Assembly (NCBI RefSeq): GCF_026626665.1
Contig: NZ_JAPNKE010000002.1
Location: forward strand, 3,163,204-3,227,203
DNA: 64,000 nucleotides
From: Nannocystis pusilla
GTDB lineage: Bacteria > Myxococcota_A > Polyangia > Nannocystales > Nannocystaceae
Direction of reading: 5' to 3'
Below the pieces are notes generated by a model that did not search any database, was not told the DNA's origin, and saw only the letters and a program-made list of their open reading frames with translations. Made by a program: the position numbers and the translations under genes. Positions 23,096 through 32,015 of this stretch are shown piece by piece. The stretch's first letter is position 1. Each line of letters begins with the position of its first letter.

Positions 23096-23122
23096 AACCT
23101 GTCCTCAAGGCCAGCCTCGTCC

Positions 23123-24886
23123 ATGTCCACGCGTCGCCGCCTCGCCCTCGCCACCTCCGTCGTCACGGCCCTCCTCGGGCCGGTCGGCTGCATCGACGAC
23201 ATCGCCGTCCCCGCGGCCGAGGTCCCGACCGACGCGGCGATCGGCCAGCCGAAGCGGGTCGTGCTCCGCTCGCTCCGCCTCGACGTCGACAACTTCGAGC
23301 AGGCGGTCACCCTCGAGCAGATGCGCAAGCTGCCGCGCAAGGTGCTCGACGACCTGTGGCTGCTCGACTACGACCTGACCGAGTCGGTCACCGTCGTGCT
23401 CGACGAGCTGCGCGCGCTGCCGCCGGAGGAGGCCGACGCCCTCGCACCTGCGGCCAAGAACCTGCGCCGGCTGCTCAACATGAACCCCGACAACGTCGAC
23501 CTCGAGGGCACCAAGCTCGAGGAGCTCATCGCCTTGTCGGCCTCGGTCGGCGTGCCGCCGGCGCGGGCTCTGGCCGCGCTCATGCAGATCGGCGTGACCG
23601 ACGACGCCATCCCGCCCAAGGTCGTCTCCGAGACCTTCCTCGACGAGCTGCTCGGCTCGCACCCGGCCGCGCAGACGCGCAAGGGGGCCGTCGACGCCGA
23701 CCACCCCGACGGCCTGTGGCCGATCGCGCCGCGCGCCCTGCCGATCACCCTCGGCGACATCGTCTACGCCTTCGAGAGCCTGCCCGACCGGTTCGGCCCC
23801 GCCTCGCTCGACCCCCTCGATCCTGAAGCGCTCGTCCACCCCGGCTTCGTCCTCGCCGCCTCCGGCATCACCGAGGAGGCGTTCACCATGTACGTGCGCG
23901 TCGACCTCAACGCGCTGCCGTACAAGGGCGTCGACCTCACCACCAACTACATCGCCAGCGTCAACAGCACCGCCAGCCAGATCCACGAGGTCTTCGACTT
24001 CTCCGACCCCGACTGGATCCGCGTCGAGGGCCTGTCGAAGAACCTCACGATCTCCGAGATGACCGTGCGCGTGCTCGAGGACGACGCCTTCATCCCCGGC
24101 GGCGACGCCCGCGAGCCGCTGCCGACCGGCAACTCGCCGGCCTGGGACCTGCCGCCGTGGCTGTTCGAGCGCCTGATCGCCGAGATGGCCCGCCGGCGCA
24201 CCGCCGAGGGCATCGGCCCGCACTGCGACGAGTACAAGCTCGGCACCGACGTCGTCGCCTTCGAGGCCTGCGTCGACGCCACCGGCTGGACCGAGATGAC
24301 CACCTTCACCGACGTCGGCAACCCGCCGCCGCCGGCCTACCTCTGGGACCTCCTCAGCGAGGTCGCGCAGGTCCGGCTGCACGACGGCGGCCTGGCCGAG
24401 GGCGACGCCGACGTCGAGTTCACCCTGAAGGACATCGTCATCCCGCTCGACCAGGACGCGATCGTCAAGCAGATCAAGGCCAACCTCGAGCGCGCTCCCG
24501 AAGCGCTGATCGGCATCACCGAGCAGCTCAACGACAACGCCGACGGCGACGCCGACTTCTACTACTTCAAGCCCGCCCCGACGGCCGGCGGCGAGGGCGG
24601 TGACTACCTGTTCTTCGTCACCGAGGCCGACCTGCGCAAGGACGGCGACGGCCTGCCGGCGCGCCCCTACGGCTACGAGCGGCCCGGCTTTTTCGCCGAC
24701 CCCGAGCTGACCGACAAGCGCTCGTCGAAGACCGACATCGAGGGCGACACCACCCACGAGAAGGTCCGCGTCGCCCCGGGCGACGTGCTCTACGTCGAGG
24801 ACGACGACCGCCGCCGCTACAAGATCACCGTGCTCGACAAGCCGAGCGCCAACAACCTCGCGCTCGAGCTCACCCGCACCCGTTGA
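23123..24886 (+). CDS. Paralogous secreted lipoprotein 3 of 3, unknown function, 587 aa
   Basis: Lipobox LLGPVGCIDD. The frame is intact and so gives the best view of the family: an N-terminal region VVLRSLRLDVDNFEQAVTLE, a repeat-like helical part (NVDLEGTKLEELIALSASV), VDLNALPYKGVDLT, WLFERLIAEMARRR, EVAQVRLHDGGLAEGDAD and the C-terminal block ERPGFFADPELTDKRSS with GDVLYVEDD. It begins 27 bases after gene 2. The C-terminal PGFFADPELTDK block is identical to gene 1 at both protein and DNA level, including a run of five T. Function unknown; the three are probably co-expressed with the downstream channel gene. Confidence 0.87.
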   Translation: MSTRRRLALATSVVTALLGPVGCIDDIAVPAAEVPTDAAIGQPKRVVLRSLRLDVDNFEQAVTLEQMRKLPRKVLDDLWLLDYDLTESVTVVLDELRALPPEEADALAPAAKNLRRLLNMNPDNVDLEGTKLEELIALSASVGVPPARALAALMQIGVTDDAIPPKVVSETFLDELLGSHPAAQTRKGAVDADHPDGLWPIAPRALPITLGDIVYAFESLPDRFGPASLDPLDPEALVHPGFVLAASGITEEAFTMYVRVDLNALPYKGVDLTTNYIASVNSTASQIHEVFDFSDPDWIRVEGLSKNLTISEMTVRVLEDDAFIPGGDAREPLPTGNSPAWDLPPWLFERLIAEMARRRTAEGIGPHCDEYKLGTDVVAFEACVDATGWTEMTTFTDVGNPPPPAYLWDLLSEVAQVRLHDGGLAEGDADVEFTLKDIVIPLDQDAIVKQIKANLERAPEALIGITEQLNDNADGDADFYYFKPAPTAGGEGGDYLFFVTEADLRKDGDGLPARPYGYERPGFFADPELTDKRSSKTDIEGDTTHEKVRVAPGDVLYVEDDDRRRYKITVLDKPSANNLALELTRTR

Positions 24887-25003
24887 CGCCCCCGCCGCCC
24901 CGCGCTTAGCCTGACCTGCGCATTCGGACCTGCCCCTTCGGACCTGGCCCCCAGTTCCTGGTCTTTCGCACCTGTCCCCTGCACCTGCCCCCCGCCACTC
25001 GCC
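24887..25003 (+). repeat. Short gap with ACCTGCCC-type repeat units
   Basis: Between lipoprotein 3 and the FadL-like gene are several degenerate CCTGCCCCTTCGGA-like units (about 24913-24990), the CCTG form of the dispersed 14-nt element. The units directly precede the channel gene and could form hairpins in its leader. Confidence 0.55.
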
Positions 25004-26569
25004 ATGCGTCTCCTCTCCCTCCGCGCCCTCGTCCCCGCCTGCGCCCTCGTTGCCCTCGCCGTCCCCGGGAGCGCCCGCGCGTCCGGCCTCGACGCGCCGA
25101 TCGTCACCAGCGGGCAGTCGCACCCGACCGCGCGCGACGCCGCGGCGGTCTACTGGAACCCGGCCAACCTCGGCTACCTGAAGAAGGGCGAGGTGCTGGC
25201 GGGCGTGGGGCTCATCGTCGGCGACATCCGCTACGACCGCGAGCGCACCGGCGCCTACCAGACCCCCGACACCCTGCAGTTCAACGCGCCGATCGACCCG
25301 TCGTACATCGACGGCATGAAGACCGGACCGAGCGACCAGGTCAAGGCCAACCCCGTCGCGCCGAGCGGCAACTTCTTCCTCGCCTACCCGGTCGTCAAGG
25401 ATCGCTTGACCCTCGGCCTCGGCATCTACGTCCCGTTCGCGGCCGCGCTCAAGTTCCCCAAGACCGGCGCGCAGAAGTGGCAGGCCCAGCAGGCCTTCAT
25501 CGCCACCTCGCAGATCCACCTCGGCGCCGGCGTGCGGATCAACGACTTCGTCGCGCTCGGGGCCGGCGTCGCCTACGTGCTCGGGTTCGCCGAGCTGAGC
25601 AAGATGCAGGACTTCGCCGGCGTGCAGGAGTTCGCCGACGGCCTCAACACCCTCGGCCAGAAGAACTCGTTCGGGCCCGAGGCGCCGACCGAAGTGCGCG
25701 AGCTCGACGTCCTGTCGCGGCCGTTCTCCCTCAAGCGGGCGATCGCCCACGGCGTCACCTTCAACGTCGGCATCACCGTCAATCCGACCCGTCGCCTCAA
25801 CATCGCCCTCACCTACTTCCACAGCACGGCGATGCGCTACCGCGGCAAGTTCGCGGTCGACCTCAACGATCCGTTCTTCACCCAGGACCTGGCCGCGCAG
25901 GGCCTGCAGTTCAAGCCGCTGGTCCGCGGCGACGCCACCCTCGAGTACACCCTGCCGAAGCGAATCACTCTCGGCCTCGGCTACGACATCGGCGAGCGCT
26001 GGCGCGTCGACGGCTTCGTGCAGTACGTCCGCTACTCCGAGCTCGACGCCTTCCGCGTCACCGCCACCTCGCCCGACCTGGCCCAGCCCAAGCTCGGCAT
26101 CGGCGACACGCTCGCGGTCAACCTGCCGCGCCTGTGGAAGGACTCGATCTGGGTCGAGGCCAGCGGCCGCTTCCGGGCCACCGAGCGCATCCTCGTCAGC
26201 GCCACTCTCGGCTATCAGTCGCCGGCCTCGCCCGCGAAGACGATCGACACCGCCTCGCCCGACGGCCAGCGCATCATCGGCGCCCTGGGCGGCGTCCTCG
26301 ACGTGAGCCCGCGCGTGTCCCTCCTCGCCGACGCGCGCTTCCAGGGGATCGCGCCGCGCGAGGTGCGGGGCTCCGACTACGACCTCGGCAACGGCACCTA
26401 CCGCCTGTTCATCGCCGCGATCGCCGGCCACCTGCGGGCGCGCTTCGAGCCGCGGGCGCCTCCCCGCATGCCCCCAAGGACCTGCTTCACGGGACAGCTC
26501 AGCCACGCGCTGCGGCCTCGGCGAGCGCCGGCGCCGCCGTCGTCCGGGGCCTACAGCCGCCGTCCTTGA
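25004..26569 (+). CDS. OmpP1/FadL/TodX-type outer-membrane transport protein
   Basis: A signal peptide (ALVALAVPGSARASG) is followed by the FadL family hatch and barrel. Typical elements are DAAAVYWNPANLGYLKKG near the N-terminus, the first strands VKDRLTLGLGIYVPFAA, and later YTLPKRITLGLGYDI. Family members carry long-chain fatty acids or other hydrophobic compounds across the outer membrane. The natural barrel end is probably HLRARF at about residue 485; the following 35 residues are Pro/Arg-rich, include a 14-nt repeat relative (PPRTCFTGQ), and may be read-through after a lost base. It follows three unknown lipoproteins in the same direction, which might handle its ligand (inference). Confidence 0.85.
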   Translation: MRLLSLRALVPACALVALAVPGSARASGLDAPIVTSGQSHPTARDAAAVYWNPANLGYLKKGEVLAGVGLIVGDIRYDRERTGAYQTPDTLQFNAPIDPSYIDGMKTGPSDQVKANPVAPSGNFFLAYPVVKDRLTLGLGIYVPFAAALKFPKTGAQKWQAQQAFIATSQIHLGAGVRINDFVALGAGVAYVLGFAELSKMQDFAGVQEFADGLNTLGQKNSFGPEAPTEVRELDVLSRPFSLKRAIAHGVTFNVGITVNPTRRLNIALTYFHSTAMRYRGKFAVDLNDPFFTQDLAAQGLQFKPLVRGDATLEYTLPKRITLGLGYDIGERWRVDGFVQYVRYSELDAFRVTATSPDLAQPKLGIGDTLAVNLPRLWKDSIWVEASGRFRATERILVSATLGYQSPASPAKTIDTASPDGQRIIGALGGVLDVSPRVSLLADARFQGIAPREVRGSDYDLGNGTYRLFIAAIAGHLRARFEPRAPPRMPPRTCFTGQLSHALRPRRAPAPPSSGAYSRRP

Positions 26570-26625
26570 CAGCCGTCCGGCGCGGCTCGTAGCGTGGATC
26601 ACGAGGGGTCGCGTGGCGCAGAGAC

Positions 26626-28482
26626 ATGGCGGGGCTGCTGCGCAGACTGCTTGAGAAGCCGAAGTTCGCGGACGAAGAGCTGGCCCGGGTCGCCGGTGTC
26701 CTGCACACGATCCTCGTCATCAGCATCGCCATCTGCGTCGTCTCCGGCGTCACGCAGGTGCTGTACCTCGCCGACAGCACGGCCGCGCTGATCATCTACC
26801 CTGGCCTCGGCCTGCTCAGCTTCGGCCTGCTGATGCTGGTCCACCACGGCTGGCTGCGCCTCGCCGGCGCCATCTTCCTCGGCCTCCTGTGGCTCGCGGT
26901 CACCTTCGGCTCGCTGACCCACGGCGCCGTCCGCAGCCCGAGCATCGGCGGCTACATGCTCGTCGTCATCGTCGCCACCTTGCTGTTCCGCCAGGTGTGG
27001 ATGCTCGTGTTCATCGGCCTCAGCGCCGCCGCGATCACCGGCTTCCTCGTGCTCGAGCTCACCGGCGTCGTCGTCCCGCAGCTCACCCCCGACACCCCCG
27101 AGCTGGCCTTCATCGCCCACCTCATCCACTTCAGCGCCGGCGGCGTGTTCCTGTCGATGGCCGTCAAGGGCCTGCGCAACGCCCTCGACCGCGCCCGCAC
27201 CGGCGAGCTGCGCTCCGCCTCGCTGCTGCTCGAGGCCCAGGGCGCGCGGCGCTACGCCGACAACATCCTCGCCTCGATGGCAGAGTCGCTGATCGTCCTC
27301 GACGCCGGCGGCACCGTGCAGACCGTCAACCGCGCCACCTTGCAGCTGCTCGGCGCCCCGCCCGAGCTGCTGCTGGGCAAGCCGTTCACCGCCATCCTGC
27401 CCAGCTTCCGCGCCGCCAAGAACGGCGGCAAGGGCACGCGCGAGGGCCCGGCGCTGGTCGAGCGCACCTACCACACGCCCGACGGGCGCGACATCCCGGT
27501 GCTGTTCGCCCGCTCCGATCTGTTCGACGACGACGGCACCCCGCTCGGCGCCGTCTGTGTCGCCTCCGACATCACCCACCTCAAGCGCGCCGAGGCGTCG
27601 CTGCGCGAGGCCAAGGAGCTGGCCGAGGAGGCCAACCTGGCCAAGAGCCGCTTCCTCGCCAACATGTCGCACGAGCTGCGCACCCCGCTCAACGCCGTCA
27701 TCGGCTACGCCGAGATGCTCATGGAGGAGGCCGACGAGCGCGGCCTCGACGACGGCATCGACGAGCTGCGCAAGATCCAGTTCGCCGGCAAGCACCTGCT
27801 CGGCCTCATCTCCGACATCCTCGATCTGTCGAAGATCGAGGCCGGCCGCATGGACATCCACCTCGAGACCTTCGACGTCGCCGACATGGTCGAGGCCGTC
27901 CTCGACACCGTGCGACCGCAGCTCGACAAGGGCCGCAACAAGCTCGAGGTCGCGTGCCCGCGCGACATCGGCTACGTCCACGCCGACCTCACCAAGACGC
28001 GGCAGATCCTCATCAACCTGCTGAGCAACGCCGCGAAGTTCACCGACAAGGGCGTCGTTCGTCTCACCGTCGCGCGGATCGGGCTCGAGGCGCCGCGCAT
28101 GCTGCAGTTCATCGTCGCCGACACCGGCATCGGCATGACGCAGAAGCAGCTCGCGCAGTTGTTCCAGGCCTTCACCCAGGGCGACAGCGGGACCGCCCGC
28201 AGGTTCGGCGGCACGGGCCTGGGGCTGGCGATCTCCAGGGCCTTCTGCGACATGCTCGGCGGCACCATCGAGGTCACGTCGCAGCTCGGCGTCGGATCGG
28301 CGTTCACCGTGCGACTGCCGTACATGGATCCCCGCGAGCTGACGACCAGCCGCCGCGGTGCGCCCGCCGAGGTCGTCGCCGCCGCGCGTGCGGCGGCCCT
28401 GCGTGCGGGCCTCGTCGACGCTGCGAACGCTGACCTGCCCGATCAGCCATCCCCTGAGAATCCGCCTACACGCCGCGGCTGA
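26626..28482 (+). CDS. Membrane PAS sensor histidine kinase (first of a duplicate pair)
   Basis: A 618-residue protein. The N-terminal 190 residues have five to six membrane helices ([35 protein letters not shown]). A PAS domain at about residues 210-330 starts [19 protein letters not shown], then HisKA with [20 protein letters not shown] (phospho-acceptor His349), and HATPase_c with [17 protein letters not shown] and GGTGLGLAI. All catalytic boxes are present. No response regulator is adjacent, so it is an orphan kinase. The C-terminal 50 residues are Ala/Arg-rich. The ATG at 26626 starts [18 protein letters not shown], matching the start of the next gene. Confidence 0.93.
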   Translation: MAGLLRRLLEKPKFADEELARVAGVLHTILVISIAICVVSGVTQVLYLADSTAALIIYPGLGLLSFGLLMLVHHGWLRLAGAIFLGLLWLAVTFGSLTHGAVRSPSIGGYMLVVIVATLLFRQVWMLVFIGLSAAAITGFLVLELTGVVVPQLTPDTPELAFIAHLIHFSAGGVFLSMAVKGLRNALDRARTGELRSASLLLEAQGARRYADNILASMAESLIVLDAGGTVQTVNRATLQLLGAPPELLLGKPFTAILPSFRAAKNGGKGTREGPALVERTYHTPDGRDIPVLFARSDLFDDDGTPLGAVCVASDITHLKRAEASLREAKELAEEANLAKSRFLANMSHELRTPLNAVIGYAEMLMEEADERGLDDGIDELRKIQFAGKHLLGLISDILDLSKIEAGRMDIHLETFDVADMVEAVLDTVRPQLDKGRNKLEVACPRDIGYVHADLTKTRQILINLLSNAAKFTDKGVVRLTVARIGLEAPRMLQFIVADTGIGMTQKQLAQLFQAFTQGDSGTARRFGGTGLGLAISRAFCDMLGGTIEVTSQLGVGSAFTVRLPYMDPRELTTSRRGAPAEVVAAARAAALRAGLVDAANADLPDQPSPENPPTRRG

Positions 28483-28550
28483 TTTTCGCGCCGCCCGCCG
28501 AACGTGCGCTTGACCGCGCCCGCGGCCCTGGTAGGTTGATTTTTGCGCCG

Positions 28551-30361
28551 ATGACGTCGCCCGCGCTCAAACGGCTGCGCCGCCTGTTGGAGGGCCCGCG
28601 GTTCGCGGACGAGGAGCGGACGCGCGTCGCCGGCATCGTCCACCTCGCGCTCGTCGTCGCCACCGCGATCGGCATCCTCGGCGTGGTCGTGCAGGTGGTG
28701 ATGTTCACCCGCGGCGCCGCCCTCTCGCCGCTCGACCTGCTGTTTCCGGCGCTCAGCCTCGGCCTGCTCGCGCTGCTGCACCACGGCTACGTCTACTCCG
28801 CCGGCTACGCGCTGCTCGGCGTCGCCGGCAGCACCATGGTCGCGCACGCGGCCTACACCGGCGGCCTGCGCAGCTCGGCGCTGGGCGGCCTCATCCTCCT
28901 CGTCATCGTCGGCATGTTGCTGTTCGGCCGGCGCACCTTGCTGGCGATCCTCGGCCTCTGCCTCGTCTCGCTGGTCGGCCTCTACTTCGCCGAGGTCGGC
29001 GGCATGTTGCCGGCCGACGCGGTCCTGGAGGACGGCCCGCGCGCGTACCTGTCGCGCATGCTGCACCTCGCGGCCGCGGGCGTGTTCCTCTCGCTCGCCG
29101 TCCACAGCCTGCAGGACGCGCTCGGGCGGGCGCGGGCCGGCGAGGTGCGGGCCGAGCAGATCCTGGGCGAGGCCCAGCGCGCGCGCCGTTACGCCGACAA
29201 CATCCTCGCCTCGATGGCGGAGTCGCTGGTGGTGGTCGACGCCGCGGGGCGGATCCAGACCGTCAACCGCGCCACCTTGAAGCTGCTCGACGCCCTGCCC
29301 GAGCAGCTGCTGGGCGCCCCTTCGCCGAGCTCTTGCCCGAGTTCTCGTCGGAGCTGCCGCTGCCGCACGAGCCGCAACAGGGCCTCGTCGAGCGCGTCTA
29401 CCGGGCCCCCGGCGGCCGCGAGATCCCGGTGCTCTACGCCCGCTCCGACCTGCGTGACGATCACGGCGAGCCGATCGGCGCCGTCTGCGTCGCCTCCGAC
29501 ATCACCCACCTCAAGCGCGCCGAGGGTTCGCTGCGCGAGGCCAAGCAGATGGCCGAGGAGGCCAACCTGGCCAAGAGCCGCTTCCTCGCCAACATGTCGC
29601 ACGAGCTGCGCACCCCGCTCAACGCCGTCATCGGCTACGCCGAGATGCTCATGGAGGAGTCCGACGAGCGCGGCCTGCAGGGCTCGGTCGACGAGCTGCG
29701 CAAGATCCAGTTCGCCGGCAAGCACCTGCTCGGCCTCATCTCCGACATCCTCGACCTGTCGAAGATCGAGGCCGGCCGCATGGACGTCCACCTCGAGACC
29801 TTCGACGTCGCCGACATGGTCGAGGCCGTCCTCGGCACGATCCGCCCGCTCGCCGACCGCGGTCACAACCGCGTCGTCGTCGTCTGTCCGGCCAGCATCG
29901 GCTTCATCCACGCCGACCTCACCAAGACGCGGCAGATCCTGCTCAACCTCCTCAGCAACGCGGTCAAGTTCACCGACCACGGCGAGATCCGCCTCACCGC
30001 CAGCAAGACCCTGCGCGACGGCACCCCGGCGATCCAGTTCATCGTCGCCGACAACGGCATCGGCATGACGCAGCAGCAGCTAGGCAAGCTGTTCCAGGCG
30101 TTCTCGCAGGGCGACAGCACGACCTCGCGGCGGTTCGGCGGCACCGGCCTCGGCCTCGCCATCTCCAAGGCCTTCTGCGACATGCTCGGCGGCACCATCG
30201 AGGTCAAGTCGCAGCTCGGCGTCGGCACCATGTTCACGGTGCGCCTGCCCTACTCCGACCCGCACGAGCTGTCGCTGTCGCGCCGCTCCGGCAGCTTCTC
30301 GCGCACCGTCGCCGAGGCCGCCCGCGCCGCCGCCGCCCGCGCCGCTCAGCTCAAGGTCTGA
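28551..30361 (+). CDS. Membrane PAS sensor histidine kinase (second of the pair, frame interrupted)
   Basis: About 603 residues, same architecture as the preceding gene: MTSPALKRLRRLLEGPRFAD, about six membrane helices, PAS ([19 protein letters not shown]), HisKA with the same [14 protein letters not shown] box, and HATPase_c ([26 protein letters not shown]). The kinase core is almost identical in DNA to its neighbour, while the membrane part has diverged. The frame breaks in the C-run at 29317-29320; one more C joins LLGAP to FAELLPEF. It begins 68 bases after the first kinase and also lacks a nearby regulator. Confidence 0.92.
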
Positions 30362-30741
30362 GTGCCCCGCCCCGTGCCGCCAGGCTGAAGCACGAGCGCC
30401 TGTCCCCAGGGACATGCGCTGCTCCAGCGAGCTCACGGGCTGAGCGTCCGCCCCGCGGGACATGTCCTGCGGACCGGGCAAAGCTCGAGCGTCCACCCCA
30501 CGGGACACGTCCTGCGGGCTGCGTAAAGCTCGAGCGTCCGCCCACGGGGCATGCCCTTCGGACTGCGCCGAGCTCGCGGCCGGGAGCCTGTCCCATGGGA
30601 CATGTCGTTCGGACCGCGCCACCAGCTCACGGCCCGAGCGCCTGACCCACGGGACATATCGTTCGGACCGCGCATCCAGCTCACGGCCCGAACGTCTGAC
30701 CCGAGAAGCATCTTCCGCACGGTTGGCGGAGCCGGTCGGCC
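30362..30741 (+). repeat. Array of 45-54 nt repeats built around the palindrome element
   Basis: The gap downstream of the second histidine kinase holds about six imperfect units of the form GAGCGYCTGWCCCACGGGACATGTCSTKCGGA followed by AGCTC-rich spacer (split here for clarity: CTGTCCCACGGGACATGTC core). GGGA markers fall at 30457, 30502, 30597 and 30651. The units become less conserved to the right. Nothing here resembles a coding sequence. Its right end runs into another CATG pair at 30772 and 30786, which lies within the 3' end of the cytochrome gene. Confidence 0.7.
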
Positions 30742-31166
30742 TCAGGGCGGGCTCTTCTCTGTCCCCGAGAACATGTCCTTCGAATCATGTCCTGAAGCAC
30801 AGGCCCGGACGATGCCGATCAGCTCGCCGACCAGCACCGGGCTGTCGGCCAGGTCGGGGTTGGCCTGCATGTGGCTCGACAGGCCGACCGCTGCCCCGCC
30901 GCCGACGATGACCTGGCGCAGGCGGGCGTCGTCCACGCTGGCCTGCCAGGCCGGGTCGCCGAAGTCACGCGGGCGCGGCGACAGGGCCCGCCCGGCCGGG
31001 CCGTCACCGCGGCCGTGCGGGCCGTGACAGTTGGCGCAGCGATTCTCGAAATCTGCCGCGCCGCGCGGACCAGCTCCGGATCGCCGGGCTTGAGCTCGAC
31101 GCGCGGCTCGCAGCCGGCGGGCGCCAGCAGCAGCGCCAGGGCGGCCGTCAGCCCTCGTCGGACCAT
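30742..31166 (-). CDS. Small c-type cytochrome lipoprotein (frame interrupted)
   Basis: About 141 residues. A signal with lipobox APAGCEP is followed by one haem-binding CANCH (codons 31038-31024), GDGPAGRALSPRPRDFGDP, and a Met that fits the distal ligand in LSSHMQANPDL, giving a class I monohaem cytochrome. It would act as an electron carrier on the periplasmic face. The frame is broken at about 31055-31066; one lost base joins DPELVRAA to DFENRCANCHG. The start overlaps the end of arfB by 19 bases. The last 18 codons (SGHDSKDMFSGTEKS) are made of the 14-nt repeat, so the array has invaded the 3' end. Confidence 0.78.
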
Positions 31167-31579
31167 CGCCGGCCCGCCTTGGTGTCGCCGCGGCGCTGCT
31201 TCGCGGCCAGGCGGCGTTCGACCGAGCCGCGCGTCGGTCGGGTCGGCCGCCGCGGCCGCGGCTGGCGCTGAGCCGCCTCGAGCAGCACCCGCAGCTTGGC
31301 CAGCGCGTCCTCGAGGTTGCGGCCCTGGTCGCGCGTGCGCTCCGACGTGATCACCAGCTCGTCGTTGCCGACCAGCCGCGTCTTGGCCAGCGCGCGCAGG
31401 CGGGCGCCTGTCTGCGCGGTCAGCCCCTCGATGCACGCGATCGTCACCCGCAGCTCGACCTTGGACGCGACCTTGTTGACGTTCTGCCCGCCCGGCCCGC
31501 CCGAGCGCACGGCCTTCCAGCGCAGCGCCCAAACGGGTACCCGCAGTCCAGGCTCGGCGATGAGCGGCCCCTCGATCAC
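31148..31579 (-). CDS. arfB: Peptidyl-tRNA hydrolase ArfB-like ribosome rescue factor
   Basis: A release-factor domain with the catalytic GGQ motif in RSGGPGGQNVNKVASKVEL and no codon-recognition domain, followed by a basic Arg/Lys-rich tail (AKQRRGDTKAGRRWSD) that enters the mRNA channel in ArfB/YaeJ. It frees stalled ribosomes that lack a stop codon. The GTG at 31579 gives 143 residues, the normal length. The frame is open up to an ATG at 31687 but that extension is Ala/Arg-rich and unlike the family. The stop overlaps the cytochrome gene start, so the two are coupled although unrelated in function. Confidence 0.87.
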   Translation of the reverse strand: MIEGPLIAEPGLRVPVWALRWKAVRSGGPGGQNVNKVASKVELRVTIACIEGLTAQTGARLRALAKTRLVGNDELVITSERTRDQGRNLEDALAKLRVLLEAAQRQPRPRRPTRPTRGSVERRLAAKQRRGDTKAGRRWSDEG

Positions 31580-32015
31580 GGGCGGAGGGTGAACGATCGC
31601 CCGCCCCGGCGCAAGGTCCCACGCGCGCGCGGCCCGGCGCGCGCAGGCGAGCCCGACGCGGGCCCGATCGGCTGCCCTTTCAAACATGTCCGAACCGCCA
31701 TCTCACAGGTGACGGCCGCGGCGGCGGGGCTGGCGATCGCACCTGCCCGGCGGCCCCCGTATCGATCAGGTCCAGCGATCGTGCGACCCGCACTCGTCAC
31801 TCGCACTCGCCCCGTCGATCGTGCTCGGCGACCGTCGCGACCCGACGCCCTGTCACCGCCGCCATCCCTCGCGCTCGTCCCCGTCCACGGCGACCGTGCG
31901 TGTGCCCGACCTCGTGGGCTCTCCCGTCCGCCGAGGCCGACACGTCGGCACCGCGCGGACCACTCGAGCACCTCGCCGATGCAGGCCGTCTCGCCCTGCT
32001 GGGCCGCCCCGCCGC
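31580..32015. other. Gene-free stretch
   Basis: About 430 bases between the arfB start and the end of the kinase-ATPase gene. Several frames are open here because of base composition, but none shows family similarity, a signal peptide or a ribosome binding site. One isolated CATGTCC at about 31686 resembles a single repeat unit. It should contain the arfB promoter. Confidence 0.4.
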
